NCBI GenBank assembly: GCA_036274675.1
Contig: DASUFE010000058.1
Coordinates: 1-64,000, forward strand
Reading direction: 5' to 3'
DNA length: 64,000 bases
Origin: DASUFE01 sp036274675
GTDB lineage: Bacteria > Pseudomonadota > Gammaproteobacteria > HTCC5015
The notes beneath the pieces were generated by a model. That model was given only the letters and a program-made list of their open reading frames with translations. It ran no database searches and was not told the DNA's origin. The translations under genes were made by a program, and so were the position numbers. This document shows, piece by piece, positions 51,193-59,488 of the stretch (its first letter is position 1; each line of letters begins with the position of its first letter).

Positions 51193-52319
51193 TGAGCATG
51201 GACGACTTCATCCCGGTTAACGAACCCCTGCTGGACGGCAGGGAAAGGGACTATCTCAACCAATGCATAGACAGCGGCTGGATTTCATCCGAAGGCCCGT
51301 TTGTCGAGCGCTTCGAACGCGATTTCGCCGCGCGAGTGAACCGCAGGCACGGCATCGCGGTTGCCAACGGCTCGGTAGCGCTTGACGCCGCGATCGTGGC
51401 GCTGGAAATCGGAGCCGGCGACGAAGTCATCATGCCCGCCTTCACCATCATTTCCTGCGCCGCCGCCATCGTGCGCGCCGGCGCGCAGCCCGTGCTGGTG
51501 GACAGCGACCCGCATACCTGGAACATGGATGTGGCGCAGGTGGAATCGAAAATCACTCCGCGCACACGGGCCATCATGGTCGTGCACATTTATGGCCTGC
51601 CGGTCGACATGAAACCTCTGCTCGAAATCGCGGAGCGGCATGGCCTGGCGATCATCGAAGACGCGGCGGAAGCCCATGGACAAACCTGTTACGGCAAGGC
51701 CTGCGGCGGGTTCGGCGCAATTAGTATTTTCAGTTTTTATCCGAACAAGCACATCACGACCGGCGAAGGCGGCATGATCATGACCGACGACGACCGGCTG
51801 GCGGAACGCTGCCGCCGCCTGCGCAACCTGTGCTTCCAGCCGCCACGGCGCTTCGTACACGAGGAGCTCGGCTGGAATTTCCGAATGACCAACCTGCAAG
51901 CGGCGCTCGGCGTCGCACAGCTTGAAAGGCTCGATGAATTCATCGCCAGAAAACGCCGGATGGGCGAGCTTTATACGAAACTGCTGACCGGCCTGCCGCA
52001 GGTGCAGTTACCGCCGCGGCAGATTGCGTATGCAAAAAATATTTACTGGGTTTACGGCCTGGTGCTCGACGATGCATTTCCTTTCGATGCCGACGAAGCC
52101 ATGCGCCGGTTTGCCGGACACAAGGTCGGCACCCGTCCCTTTTTCTGGCCGATGCATGAACAGCCCGTGTTCCGCAAAGCCGGCCTGTTTGCCGGCGAAC
52201 GCCATCCGGTGGCGGAAAAGATCGCGCGTCGCGGCTTTTACCTGCCAAGCGGGCTGGCGCTGACGGCGGAACAGATCGAACGGGTTGCGGAAGTGACCGT
52301 CAAGATTCTCGGGAATTAA
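51192..52319 (+). CDS. DegT/DnrJ/EryC1-type sugar aminotransferase
   Basis: PLP enzyme of the DegT family (375 residues), usually transferring an amino group to a keto-sugar nucleotide. It shows FIPVNEPLLDGRERDYL, GIAVANGSVALDAAIVAL, IIEDAAEAHGQTCYGKACGGFG and the PLP lysine in FSFYPNKHITTGEGGMIMTDD; the acceptor region WNFRMTNLQAALGVAQLERL is intact. Its ATG shares one base with the cupin stop, so both are translationally coupled. Likely makes an amino sugar for the adjoining glycan genes. Confidence 0.93.
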   Translation: MSMDDFIPVNEPLLDGRERDYLNQCIDSGWISSEGPFVERFERDFAARVNRRHGIAVANGSVALDAAIVALEIGAGDEVIMPAFTIISCAAAIVRAGAQPVLVDSDPHTWNMDVAQVESKITPRTRAIMVVHIYGLPVDMKPLLEIAERHGLAIIEDAAEAHGQTCYGKACGGFGAISIFSFYPNKHITTGEGGMIMTDDDRLAERCRRLRNLCFQPPRRFVHEELGWNFRMTNLQAALGVAQLERLDEFIARKRRMGELYTKLLTGLPQVQLPPRQIAYAKNIYWVYGLVLDDAFPFDADEAMRRFAGHKVGTRPFFWPMHEQPVFRKAGLFAGERHPVAEKIARRGFYLPSGLALTAEQIERVAEVTVKILGN

Positions 52320-52357
52320 TCCATGCCTCTCGCCACGGCAATCATCAAGGTCAAACC

Positions 52358-53125
52358 ATGAGTGTATTCGGCAAATATTCGCGCTATTACGACCTCTTGT
52401 ACAAGGATAAGGACTACTCGGGAGAAACAAATTTCGTCGCCAGCCTCATCGAGCGTTACAAGCCGGGCGCCCGTTCCCTGCTGGAACTCGGCTGCGGCAG
52501 CGGCATTCATGCCTCCCTGCTCGCGGAGCAAAGTTACACCGTCGACGGGATCGATTTCAGCCAGGACATGCTGGACGCCGCGCAGGCCCGACTGCAAAGT
52601 CTGCCGGCAGCGACGGCCAGGCGGCTGGGCTTTTCCCGGGGCGATGTGCGCAGCGTCAGACTCGGCAAGAAATTCGATTGCGTACTCTCGCTCTTTCACG
52701 TGGTCTCGTACCAGCCCACCAATGCCGACCTGAAGGCGACTTTCGCGACGGCGCGGGAACATATGCAGCCCGGCGGAATTTTCATATTCGACTGCTGGTA
52801 CGGCCCCGCCGTGCTGACCGACCGCCCGGGCATGCGCGTCAAACGCATGCAGGACGAAGCGATCGAAGTGACGCGGCTCGCGGAACCGGCGCTGCACCCG
52901 AACGAATGCCTGGTCGATGTGAACTACCATGTGTTCATACGCGACCGCGCCGGCGGCGCCGTGGAAGAAGTCAGGGAAACGCACCGGATGCGCTATCTGT
53001 TCAAGCCCGAGATCGAACTGCTGGCGGAATCCGCCGGCATGAAAATCGAGCATGCCTGCGAGTGGATGACCGGCAAGACGCCAGGATTTGACACCTGGGG
53101 CGTATGCTTTGTTTTAAGAGCTTGA
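52358..53125 (+). CDS. Class I SAM-dependent methyltransferase
   Basis: The 255-residue cytosolic methyltransferase opens with FGKYSRYYDLLYKDKDYSGE, typical of sugar and small-molecule methyltransferases. The SAM loop is LLELGCGSGIHASLLA (about residue 42), followed by VDGIDFSQDMLDAA and CVLSLFHVVSY. It lies 38 bases after the DegT aminotransferase, so it likely decorates the same sugar. It converges on a minus-strand gene 13 bases away. Confidence 0.88.
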   Translation: MSVFGKYSRYYDLLYKDKDYSGETNFVASLIERYKPGARSLLELGCGSGIHASLLAEQSYTVDGIDFSQDMLDAAQARLQSLPAATARRLGFSRGDVRSVRLGKKFDCVLSLFHVVSYQPTNADLKATFATAREHMQPGGIFIFDCWYGPAVLTDRPGMRVKRMQDEAIEVTRLAEPALHPNECLVDVNYHVFIRDRAGGAVEEVRETHRMRYLFKPEIELLAESAGMKIEHACEWMTGKTPGFDTWGVCFVLRA

Positions 53126-53138
53126 GCAACCCGCTCGA

Positions 53139-53771
53139 TTATGCTGATTGCCTGCGGGCGCGATGCCGGATTAACAGACTTACAAAATTTAAAAAAAGCA
53201 CTCCAGCAAAGAAAGACAAAACTCCGATACCGGCATCTTCAATCCCTGACAGGGTTCTTACAGGATAGGTATTCAGGACTTTATGCCCCTCTATTGAATA
53301 ACGATATAAATCCTTTCGAGCATGTTTACTATCATGCATGTCCAGTTCTATAGAATAAGAATTTCCTCCAATGAATTTGGCCCTCCAATGACCACTACTA
53401 TAGCCCTGCGTCTCCAAAGCCCTTTCCCATAAACCAAGATATTTATCGCGCGCCACGGAGTCATCGATATAAAAATTGAAATCGGTCGATTTGGAGTAAA
53501 ATTGTCTCTCCCCAAAAATCACACCCACTCTGTTTTTGGTTAATTCCGCCTTGGATGCTGTAACCGCCCTATTCACAACGCCCAAGGCGTTCGTTAGTTT
53601 TTCAGTGGCGTAAAATTTTGTATTTTCGTTTGGGAAAAGCAGGAATAAATAATGATCCGGCAAATCTTCGAAAGCGACGGGGCTGCCAACCGCGCCCGCA
53701 AGCCGATTATAAGCACCCATTCCAAGCATGCTAAAAATAAGGCCGGCAACCAGGGAATATCGAAATTTCAT
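53139..53771 (-). CDS. Uncharacterised membrane-anchored protein
   Basis: No family recognised. The 210-residue protein has an N-terminal membrane or signal segment (about residues 7-25), a roughly 150-residue extracytoplasmic part, and a C-terminal membrane segment (about 180-200, GIGVLSFFAGVLFLNFVSLLI) with a basic tail (RHRARRQSA), so both ends are membrane-anchored. The middle contains FLLFPNENTKFYATEKLTNAL and a YIDDSVARDKYLGLWERAL stretch. Codons are A/T-richer than in neighbouring genes, which suggests separate ancestry. It lies between two halves of the second glycan locus. Confidence 0.72.
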   Translation of the reverse strand: MKFRYSLVAGLIFSMLGMGAYNRLAGAVGSPVAFEDLPDHYLFLLFPNENTKFYATEKLTNALGVVNRAVTASKAELTKNRVGVIFGERQFYSKSTDFNFYIDDSVARDKYLGLWERALETQGYSSGHWRAKFIGGNSYSIELDMHDSKHARKDLYRYSIEGHKVLNTYPVRTLSGIEDAGIGVLSFFAGVLFLNFVSLLIRHRARRQSA

Positions 53772-53859
53772 GATATGAAAATCAGAGACCCTTCGCGCGG
53801 TCCAGCGGCGGCAAATGAATACGATTTGAGCTTAGAATGAGCCCATTATGGGGACTCGC

Positions 53860-54225
53860 TCACTTCCAGGAAATCAACACCACGCCCGCCGCTACCAATA
53901 ACGTTCCTATGAGCCTGACGCCGGTCGGCTGTTCGTGGAATAAAACCACGCCGGCCAGCAGGATCAGAATATAACTCACGCTGGCGAAAGGAACGGCATA
54001 GGAGAGTTCCGCCTTGGCGAGGGCGAACAGCCACACCACGGCGCCGAGCCCGAAAGCAATAAAGCCGCAGATGATGCTGGGGCTCAGCAATATCTGCCAT
54101 AACAGCCGCGGCAGCGAATCATGGGTGAATTCGATGTCGCTGAAGCGCTGCATGCCGTATTTGAATAATATCTGGCCGGCCGCCGTCAGTACGGCGGAAA
54201 GCAAAATCAGCAGCACATTATTCAT
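53860..54225 (-). CDS. Small DMT/EamA-type membrane protein
   Basis: Four-span membrane protein of 121 residues like EmrE-type or half-EamA transporters; similar proteins accompany polyprenol-phosphate sugar synthases and may flip lipid-linked sugars (ArnE/ArnF-like). It shows LTAAGQILFKYGM in span 1 and VPFASVSYILILLAGVVLFHEQPTGVRLIGTLLVAAGVVLI at the end. It lies 37 bases after the family 2 glycosyltransferase gene on the same strand. Confidence 0.85.
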   Translation of the reverse strand: MNNVLLILLSAVLTAAGQILFKYGMQRFSDIEFTHDSLPRLLWQILLSPSIICGFIAFGLGAVVWLFALAKAELSYAVPFASVSYILILLAGVVLFHEQPTGVRLIGTLLVAAGVVLISWK

Positions 54226-54262
54226 GGAGGATGCCCTCAGTGATCATTTCAATGAACGGTAA

Positions 54263-55027
54263 TCAGTTTGCATTGCCAACCGATCGCCGGTTGCCGAATC
54301 TCAGCCGCCAGATCATATGGAGATATTTCCTGCCCCGCCTGACGAATCCCCAGATATTGGTCGCGGTTTTGGACTCGCCGCGCTCCCGCGGCGTCAGCAC
54401 ATAAGGCACTTCCACCACCCTCGCTCCACGCCGCTTGATCAGGTAATAGATCAGGTCGATAAAATATTCGCCGTAGTCGCCATAGAGCGCATAGCCTTCG
54501 AGCAGTTCGCGCCGGAGTACGATAAAACCGCTCGACCAGTCGCGGAAGCGGCAGCCCAGCATCCAGCCGCTCAAGATACTCAGGAACTTGCTGAGCATAA
54601 GCTGCAGCGTCAGGTGCAGGTTCACCGCGCGCGCGTCGCCCCCGCCCGGAACATAGCGCGAACCCACGGCCACATCGGCGCCCCGCTCGATCGCCTGCAG
54701 CAATTCGGGGATTTTTACCGGCGGCATGGAAAGATCCACATCCATCCACATGACCAGTTTCCCCCGCGCCAGCTTGATGCCCGCCTCAAGAGCCGTTGTC
54801 AGCCCCCGCACTCCAATGCGTCGCAGCAATCGTGTCTGCGGATGACCGGGCGCATACTCCTCGACCGCGCGCCAGGTGCCGTCGGGCGAATCATCGTCAA
54901 CCACGATCGCCTCGTAAGGCACCTTGACCGCCTTCCCGATCTCGTCCAGCAACCGCAGGATATTGTCGCGCTCGTTGAAAGTCGGCAGCACGATACTGAG
55001 CAGAGGATCCCGATTTACGTCGCTCAC
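54263..55027 (-). CDS. Polyprenol-phosphate glycosyltransferase (family 2, DPM1-like)
   Basis: The 254-residue GT-A enzyme resembles dolichol-phosphate mannose synthase. It shows IVLPTFNERDNILRLLDEIG, VVDDDSPDGTWRAVEEY, the metal-binding MWMDVDLSMPP and GSRYVPGGGDAR, and a C-terminal VPYVLTPRERGESKTATN acceptor motif. It should load a sugar on a polyprenyl phosphate for the adjoining membrane glycosyltransferase, whose stop it overlaps by four bases. Confidence 0.93.
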   Translation of the reverse strand: MSDVNRDPLLSIVLPTFNERDNILRLLDEIGKAVKVPYEAIVVDDDSPDGTWRAVEEYAPGHPQTRLLRRIGVRGLTTALEAGIKLARGKLVMWMDVDLSMPPVKIPELLQAIERGADVAVGSRYVPGGGDARAVNLHLTLQLMLSKFLSILSGWMLGCRFRDWSSGFIVLRRELLEGYALYGDYGEYFIDLIYYLIKRRGARVVEVPYVLTPRERGESKTATNIWGFVRRGRKYLHMIWRLRFGNRRSVGNAN

Positions 55028-56919
55028 TGGTTCGCCACGGCCCCGACCGGCGATGAGAACCTGATCCTCTCCGAATCCAGGCCCAGCACCCTCCGCACTT
55101 TCCAGCCGTCGGGTTCCCAGTAGTTGTAGTTGACCGCAAAACCGCCGGACACCGGCACATAATCGACGACGAATTCGACTTTATAAACGCCCGGCTGCAA
55201 CTCCATGTAATTGTCCATTTCGTTGAAATAATCGGTGTAGTCGCCGGCGAACCTCTGTACACCGTTGATGTACATGCGGAACGTCCACGAGCTGTACATC
55301 TCGAAGGTCAGCGGCAACGGCTGATCGCCCGTTATTTCCATGGTGGTATGGATATGCACGGTGCCGGGCTGCAACATGGGCGAATGCTCGGCGGACAGAT
55401 GAATCATGCCCCCTTTTGTCTTGCTGTGCGGGAACAGCACCCTGCGGACATCGAATTCGACCGGCGCCGAACCGGGCGGGGCGAATTCGGGGAGCGGGAT
55501 ATAACCGATATGGACGTTGCGGTCGCCCAGATCCAGGCGCCGCAACTCGACGACCATGGCCGAGGCGCTGCTGGCCATTACCAGCAGCGACGCATAGATG
55601 GCCAAGGGCCGGATCCAGCGCCGCCGGTTGTGCGACATGATTTCAATCAGTTTGAAGAACAACAGGTAGAAAGCGAAGATGATGGAGTAGGTGTAACGCG
55701 GCTCGCCCGTGAATACAAAACTCACCAGCAGCGTCAGCCCGACCACGCTTGAGAGCATGGTAAATGCCGGCAACCGCGTTCCCAGGTAACGTCCCGCCCA
55801 GAAGTACAGGCCGATCGTCAGGAACATCATGAATTTGAACCAATCCCATACCGGCCGCCAGAATTTAAAACCGGGCGCGTCGTTACGGGTCGGCAGCATG
55901 TCGGCGAAGAACAGATCGCGCACATGACTGAAATTATCGATCAGCAGCGAGGGATCGTGTTTGATGTAGTCCCAACCCAACTTGAAATAATAGTCCTGGT
56001 TATAGAACGGCACGTCCGTGTAAAACGAACCGTTCTCAGGCTTCCACGATACCGCGGGAACGATCACGAAAAAATGCCAGCCCGCATAGCTGACATCGAC
56101 GCGATGGTAATGCGACATGGCGATGAAGAAGTCGAGCCCGCCGTTACCGGAGAGGCCCACTACCTTGCCTTGCGATATCCGCGCGACCTCGGCGCTGCCC
56201 AGGGCCGCCACCAAAAAAAATACGGCGGAAAAAACACTCGCCCGCCGGACGAATTTCCAGCTGATCCGGTACAGCGCCAGATAATAGATGATGAAGGCGA
56301 GGCCGTAAGGCCCGAAGGAGGGCCTTATAAGCACCGCGATACCGAACAGCAGGGCTCCGACGACGGCTGACCACCAGCTGCATTTGTGCACGATCAAGGC
56401 AAAGGAAATGATCATCAATGGCATGCCCAGATTGCCCGACAGCAGGAATGCATTGAAATACCAGGCCGGAAAGCCGAACGCATACAGCAGCATGGTCGCC
56501 AGGACAAACTCCGGCCGGTCGAACCATTGCACCGCCAGACGCTGCAGGGCGTAAACCGATGCCGCGAAGGCGACCATGTTGATGGTAAGCGCCGTTTCAA
56601 GCCGTATCAGACCCTCGAGCCCTATCCAGCGGAACACTCGAAACAGTTCGGCCAGAATAATGTGGTAGAGCGGCGGCCAAGCCACGAACTGCGGCTCCAG
56701 GAATTCGCGCCCCCCTCCCTCAAGCCGGGCAAGGGTCGAGGTCCAGTACTTTTTCATGTCGGTGAACAGGAATTCCTGGTAGGGAGCCCAGCAATAGACG
56801 TATATCAACAGCCATGCCAGGGATAACAGGGCGAGCGCAATTCCAAACTGACGGCTCGATACAAAAGCCATGAATCGCAAATAATGCGGACGGAATGTCT
56901 GGTTATTTGTTAAAACCAC
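55024..56919 (-). CDS. GT-C-type membrane glycosyltransferase with C-terminal PA14-like sheet module
   Basis: The 631-residue protein has about 11 hydrophobic segments (residues 23-465). The first extracytoplasmic loop has FLFTDMKKYWTSTLAR with an acidic residue, in the place GT-C enzymes use for catalysis. After the last span (about 455-475) comes an extracytoplasmic region of 150 residues. Its end (about 515-610) looks like PA14: LPLTFEMYSSWTFRMYINGVQRFAGD, then GVYKVEFVVDYVPVSGGFAVNYNYW. The gene heads a run GT-C, GT2, DMT. It shares its layout with the 29855-31819 protein. Donor and acceptor unknown. Confidence 0.8.
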   Translation of the reverse strand: MVLTNNQTFRPHYLRFMAFVSSRQFGIALALLSLAWLLIYVYCWAPYQEFLFTDMKKYWTSTLARLEGGGREFLEPQFVAWPPLYHIILAELFRVFRWIGLEGLIRLETALTINMVAFAASVYALQRLAVQWFDRPEFVLATMLLYAFGFPAWYFNAFLLSGNLGMPLMIISFALIVHKCSWWSAVVGALLFGIAVLIRPSFGPYGLAFIIYYLALYRISWKFVRRASVFSAVFFLVAALGSAEVARISQGKVVGLSGNGGLDFFIAMSHYHRVDVSYAGWHFFVIVPAVSWKPENGSFYTDVPFYNQDYYFKLGWDYIKHDPSLLIDNFSHVRDLFFADMLPTRNDAPGFKFWRPVWDWFKFMMFLTIGLYFWAGRYLGTRLPAFTMLSSVVGLTLLVSFVFTGEPRYTYSIIFAFYLLFFKLIEIMSHNRRRWIRPLAIYASLLVMASSASAMVVELRRLDLGDRNVHIGYIPLPEFAPPGSAPVEFDVRRVLFPHSKTKGGMIHLSAEHSPMLQPGTVHIHTTMEITGDQPLPLTFEMYSSWTFRMYINGVQRFAGDYTDYFNEMDNYMELQPGVYKVEFVVDYVPVSGGFAVNYNYWEPDGWKVRRVLGLDSERIRFSSPVGAVANQ

Positions 56920-57187
56920 GCTTGCGCTCGCTTAAATGAGTATTTTTTCGTATAGCGCGATAAGCCGCCGGTAGGGCCTCTTATAATCCTCGAAGTCCGC
57001 TATGTTGGCAAGCATGAATACGTGCGGGGTTTTAGTCCTTTCGACTCCAAAAGGTCAGGCCAGTTTTTCTTTAAAACGGCGTTTCACAGCTGCACGGTTT
57101 TTATGTCCGAATGGCAAAATCGCCTTTTCTTTTGCAACCGCCGGTTCCACAATACTCGGGCAGTCTAGCGGGAGCACCGCGCTTATA

Positions 57188-57751
57188 GTGAACGCCTTCC
57201 AATACCGCTGTATCGGCCTGATTCTGGCGCTGGCAACAGGCAGCAGCCTCTTGCAGAGCTGCGCCGGCAACAGAGGAGGTATCGTCGACGATTACCCCGT
57301 ATTACGCGGGCAGTTGGTAAGCGTCGCCCTGAGCCAGCGCGGCGTGCCCTATGTATTCGGGGGCACCAGCCCGCAGACGGGTTTCGATTGCAGCGGATTC
57401 GTGCAATACAGTTATCAACAGCTCGGACTGCAGATCCCGCGCAACAGTTACGATCAATACAAGATGAGCACGCCGGTCTACCTCAACCGTTTGCAGCCGG
57501 GCGATCTGGTATTCTTCAGAACCAGCAGCGTCTTCGTGTCCCATGTCGGGATTTACATCGGCGGCAACCGTTTTGTCCACGCCCCCGGCGAAGGTCGCCC
57601 GGTTTCCACCGACAGCCTCGATTCGACCTACTGGCGGCAGCGCCTGGTCGGAGCTGGTTCCGTGTTGGCGCGCGCGCACCTGATCGAGGCCGAACACGGA
57701 CGAAATCCCGTGCCCGGCCAGGCCGCCCTGCAAAGTAATATTGAAAAATAA
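57188..57751 (+). CDS. NlpC/P60 (C40) cell-wall hydrolase lipoprotein
   Basis: Predicted peptidoglycan endopeptidase of 187 residues with a lipoprotein signal (GLILALATGSSLLQSC, Cys about residue 25) and an NlpC/P60 domain (about 45-160). The catalytic Cys is in TGFDCSGFVQYSY, the His in SHVGIYIGGNRFVHAP. A GTG at 57188 gives a normal lipoprotein start; the frame is open upstream to 57002, which would add a non-signal-like extension, so the start is uncertain. The collagen-like gene follows 57 bases downstream in the same direction. Confidence 0.85.
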   Translation: MNAFQYRCIGLILALATGSSLLQSCAGNRGGIVDDYPVLRGQLVSVALSQRGVPYVFGGTSPQTGFDCSGFVQYSYQQLGLQIPRNSYDQYKMSTPVYLNRLQPGDLVFFRTSSVFVSHVGIYIGGNRFVHAPGEGRPVSTDSLDSTYWRQRLVGAGSVLARAHLIEAEHGRNPVPGQAALQSNIEK

Positions 57752-57808
57752 CTCTTACTAAAATACTCTTGCTGCTGCCCGCGCAATCCGCGCAAGGGAG
57801 GGAGTTCC

Positions 57809-58621
57809 ATGCGGACTAAACGTCTAAAGTCGGCCAGCCTGTTGCTGCTGTCCTTGCTGATCATGCAATTCGCGTTTTCCAGCGGCGTCTACAACGATCG
57901 CCGTTTCGATGTCGACCAGCGCGAGATTTTCATTACCAGCCTCTTCACGGACTATGATGCCGGCGAGCTGTACATACAGCTGCATCCGTCCTACAAGGCA
58001 CTGTCTTATTCCCCGCAAGTGATCCTGGGTGACATCGAGTTGGCAGTGACCACTGTCTACGACACGCTACTGGTGACCGCCCTGCCCCCGAACCTGATCA
58101 ACGGCGAATACCGCCTGTTCGTGGTGATGGGTGACACTTTTGATTATTACGACCTGACATTGAATCCTGAAGGCGGTCAGCCCGGGCCGCCGGGACCTCC
58201 TGGACCTCCGGGTCCCAAGGGTGAGCCCGGCCCCGCCGGCGGCCCCCCCGGCCCCCCTGGACCTGCGGGACCGGCCGGCCCTGCCGGTCCGCATGGACCC
58301 GCCGGACCGCAAGGACCTGCGGGACCTCAAGGACCCGCCGGCGGCCCCCCCGGTCCTCCGGGGCCACAAGGTCCTCAGGGCAATCCAGGACCCTCAGGTC
58401 CTCAAGGCCCGATCGGTCCTCAAGGACCTCAAGGCGAACCCGGGCCGGCCGGTGGACCGCAAGGTCCCGCGGGACCGCCGGGACCTGAAGGCCCTCAAGG
58501 GAAAACCGGGGCACGCGGACCAGCAGGAGAACCGGGACCACAAGGCCCTCAAGGCGAAACCGGGCCGGCCGGACCGCAGGGACCTGAAGGACCGCCGGGT
58601 AAAGACTGGAAATTCTGGTAA
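57809..58621 (+). CDS. Collagen-like secreted protein
   Basis: The 270-residue protein has a signal peptide (about 1-25), a 95-residue non-repeated domain of probable beta structure (about 28-120, YIQLHPSYKALSYSPQVILGDIELAV) and a Gly-X-Y collagen tract (about 123-266) ending in KDWKFW. The tract is Pro-rich with GPQGPQ and GPPGPP units. The Gly register shifts by one residue at residues 145, 179 and 216, each time inside GPAGG. There is no cell-wall anchor motif. A GGGAGGGAG ribosome site precedes the ATG. It should trimerise as a rod; function unknown. Confidence 0.92.
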   Translation: MRTKRLKSASLLLLSLLIMQFAFSSGVYNDRRFDVDQREIFITSLFTDYDAGELYIQLHPSYKALSYSPQVILGDIELAVTTVYDTLLVTALPPNLINGEYRLFVVMGDTFDYYDLTLNPEGGQPGPPGPPGPPGPKGEPGPAGGPPGPPGPAGPAGPAGPHGPAGPQGPAGPQGPAGGPPGPPGPQGPQGNPGPSGPQGPIGPQGPQGEPGPAGGPQGPAGPPGPEGPQGKTGARGPAGEPGPQGPQGETGPAGPQGPEGPPGKDWKFW

Positions 58622-58638
58622 GCGGAAGCTACGCTTCC

Positions 58639-58671
58639 AACAAACCCGGCTCCGGCCGGGTTTGTTTTTTT
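58639..58671 (+). terminator. Intrinsic terminator of the collagen-like gene
   Basis: AACAAACCCGGC (58639-58650) pairs perfectly with GCCGGGTTTGTT (58655-58666) across a four-base loop, and the T-run continues to 58671. Confidence 0.92.
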
Positions 58672-58709
58672 ACATAACCCGATCGAATCGGAAAATTTCA
58701 AAGGCTACC

Positions 58710-58821
58710 GAGCACAGAGAGCACAGAGACATTTTTTAATATTTTTACCTCAGTGTTCTCTATCCCCGCTCCCGATTGGATGCTGCCGATTACATCAATT
58801 GCCCGTGTACTCCGTGGTTGG
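58710..58821. repeat. CACAGAG-type dispersed repeat (copy D)
   Basis: AGCACAGAGAGCACAGAGAC at 58710-58729 is followed at 58750-58762 by CTCAGTGTTCTCT and at 58803-58821 by CCGTGTACTCCGTGGTTGG, which match arms of the repeat at 25033-25127. The arrangement is irregular, with two candidate right arms. It lies between the collagen-like gene terminator and the next gene. Confidence 0.6.
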
Positions 58822-58917
58822 TTTGGTTGGAGGCTATTCCGCGATTGGAGGTAAGGCTGGATTGTAATATTTTCCGATGTAAATCCTGGCATCGCGGGAA
58901 ATCCCGCAGCGCGACAC

Positions 58918-59373
58918 TCAATGCTGCGTCGATGTAGAGATGACTGACCCGCGCACGCGCCCGAGCACAGTCAGCACTTCATCCAGGCGGCTGTTTTCAC
59001 CACCGCCCATATTCTCTTCGGTTGCCACGTTCAGACGCTCCTCATCCTTTGCCCAGCTTTCGAGCAGGCTTAGTTTCTGTTCCCCGGTGAGTGTTTGATC
59101 GTCGGCAACAGCCTGGGGCCTCTCGTAGAAACGGGAAGGATCTTTCAGCATTTCCTCGAATTTGTTGATCCCCTTAAGCGGCACGGTCACTCCGATGTAA
59201 TCCTCACCGTAAGATTTTGCAAGCCCCATGCCATTGCGGAAATTTATGAACAAACGCCTAGATTCGAACTCTACAGTTGAAAGCACGATCTCTAAAGGAA
59301 AACCAATAACAACGGATGTACGTCGCTTGCCCGATACAATCAGCCCATCCACTGCCCTTGTCCCGACGGGCAC
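58918..59373 (-). CDS. Conserved hypothetical protein, small soluble
   Basis: The last 80 residues look like a family of small proteobacterial proteins with a DPSRFYERPQAVADDQTLTG part followed by LTGEQKLSLLESWAKDEERLNVATEENM and a final helix. No function is known to me. The frame is open to 59640, well into the opposite-strand GH15 gene. A GTG at 59373 with AGGA a few bases upstream gives 151 residues and leaves a divergent gap, so it is the preferred start; an ATG at 59229 is the alternative. Confidence 0.55.
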   Translation of the reverse strand: MPVGTRAVDGLIVSGKRRTSVVIGFPLEIVLSTVEFESRRLFINFRNGMGLAKSYGEDYIGVTVPLKGINKFEEMLKDPSRFYERPQAVADDQTLTGEQKLSLLESWAKDEERLNVATEENMGGGENSRLDEVLTVLGRVRGSVISTSTQH

Positions 59374-59488
59374 TGTTCCTGGATATCGTTGCTGGAGCTG
59401 GCGCAAACGCCGGCACAGGTCGTGATCCCGGCCTTTTGCGCGAACTCGCGCGTGAAGATTATCTGAAATTTTTATCGGCTTGATATCG

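Noticed and set aside
58175..58606. Repeats suggesting a CRISPR array
   Set aside because: The repeats are 9-base Gly-X-Y codon units of a collagen-like protein in frame, not spaced direct repeats with spacers.
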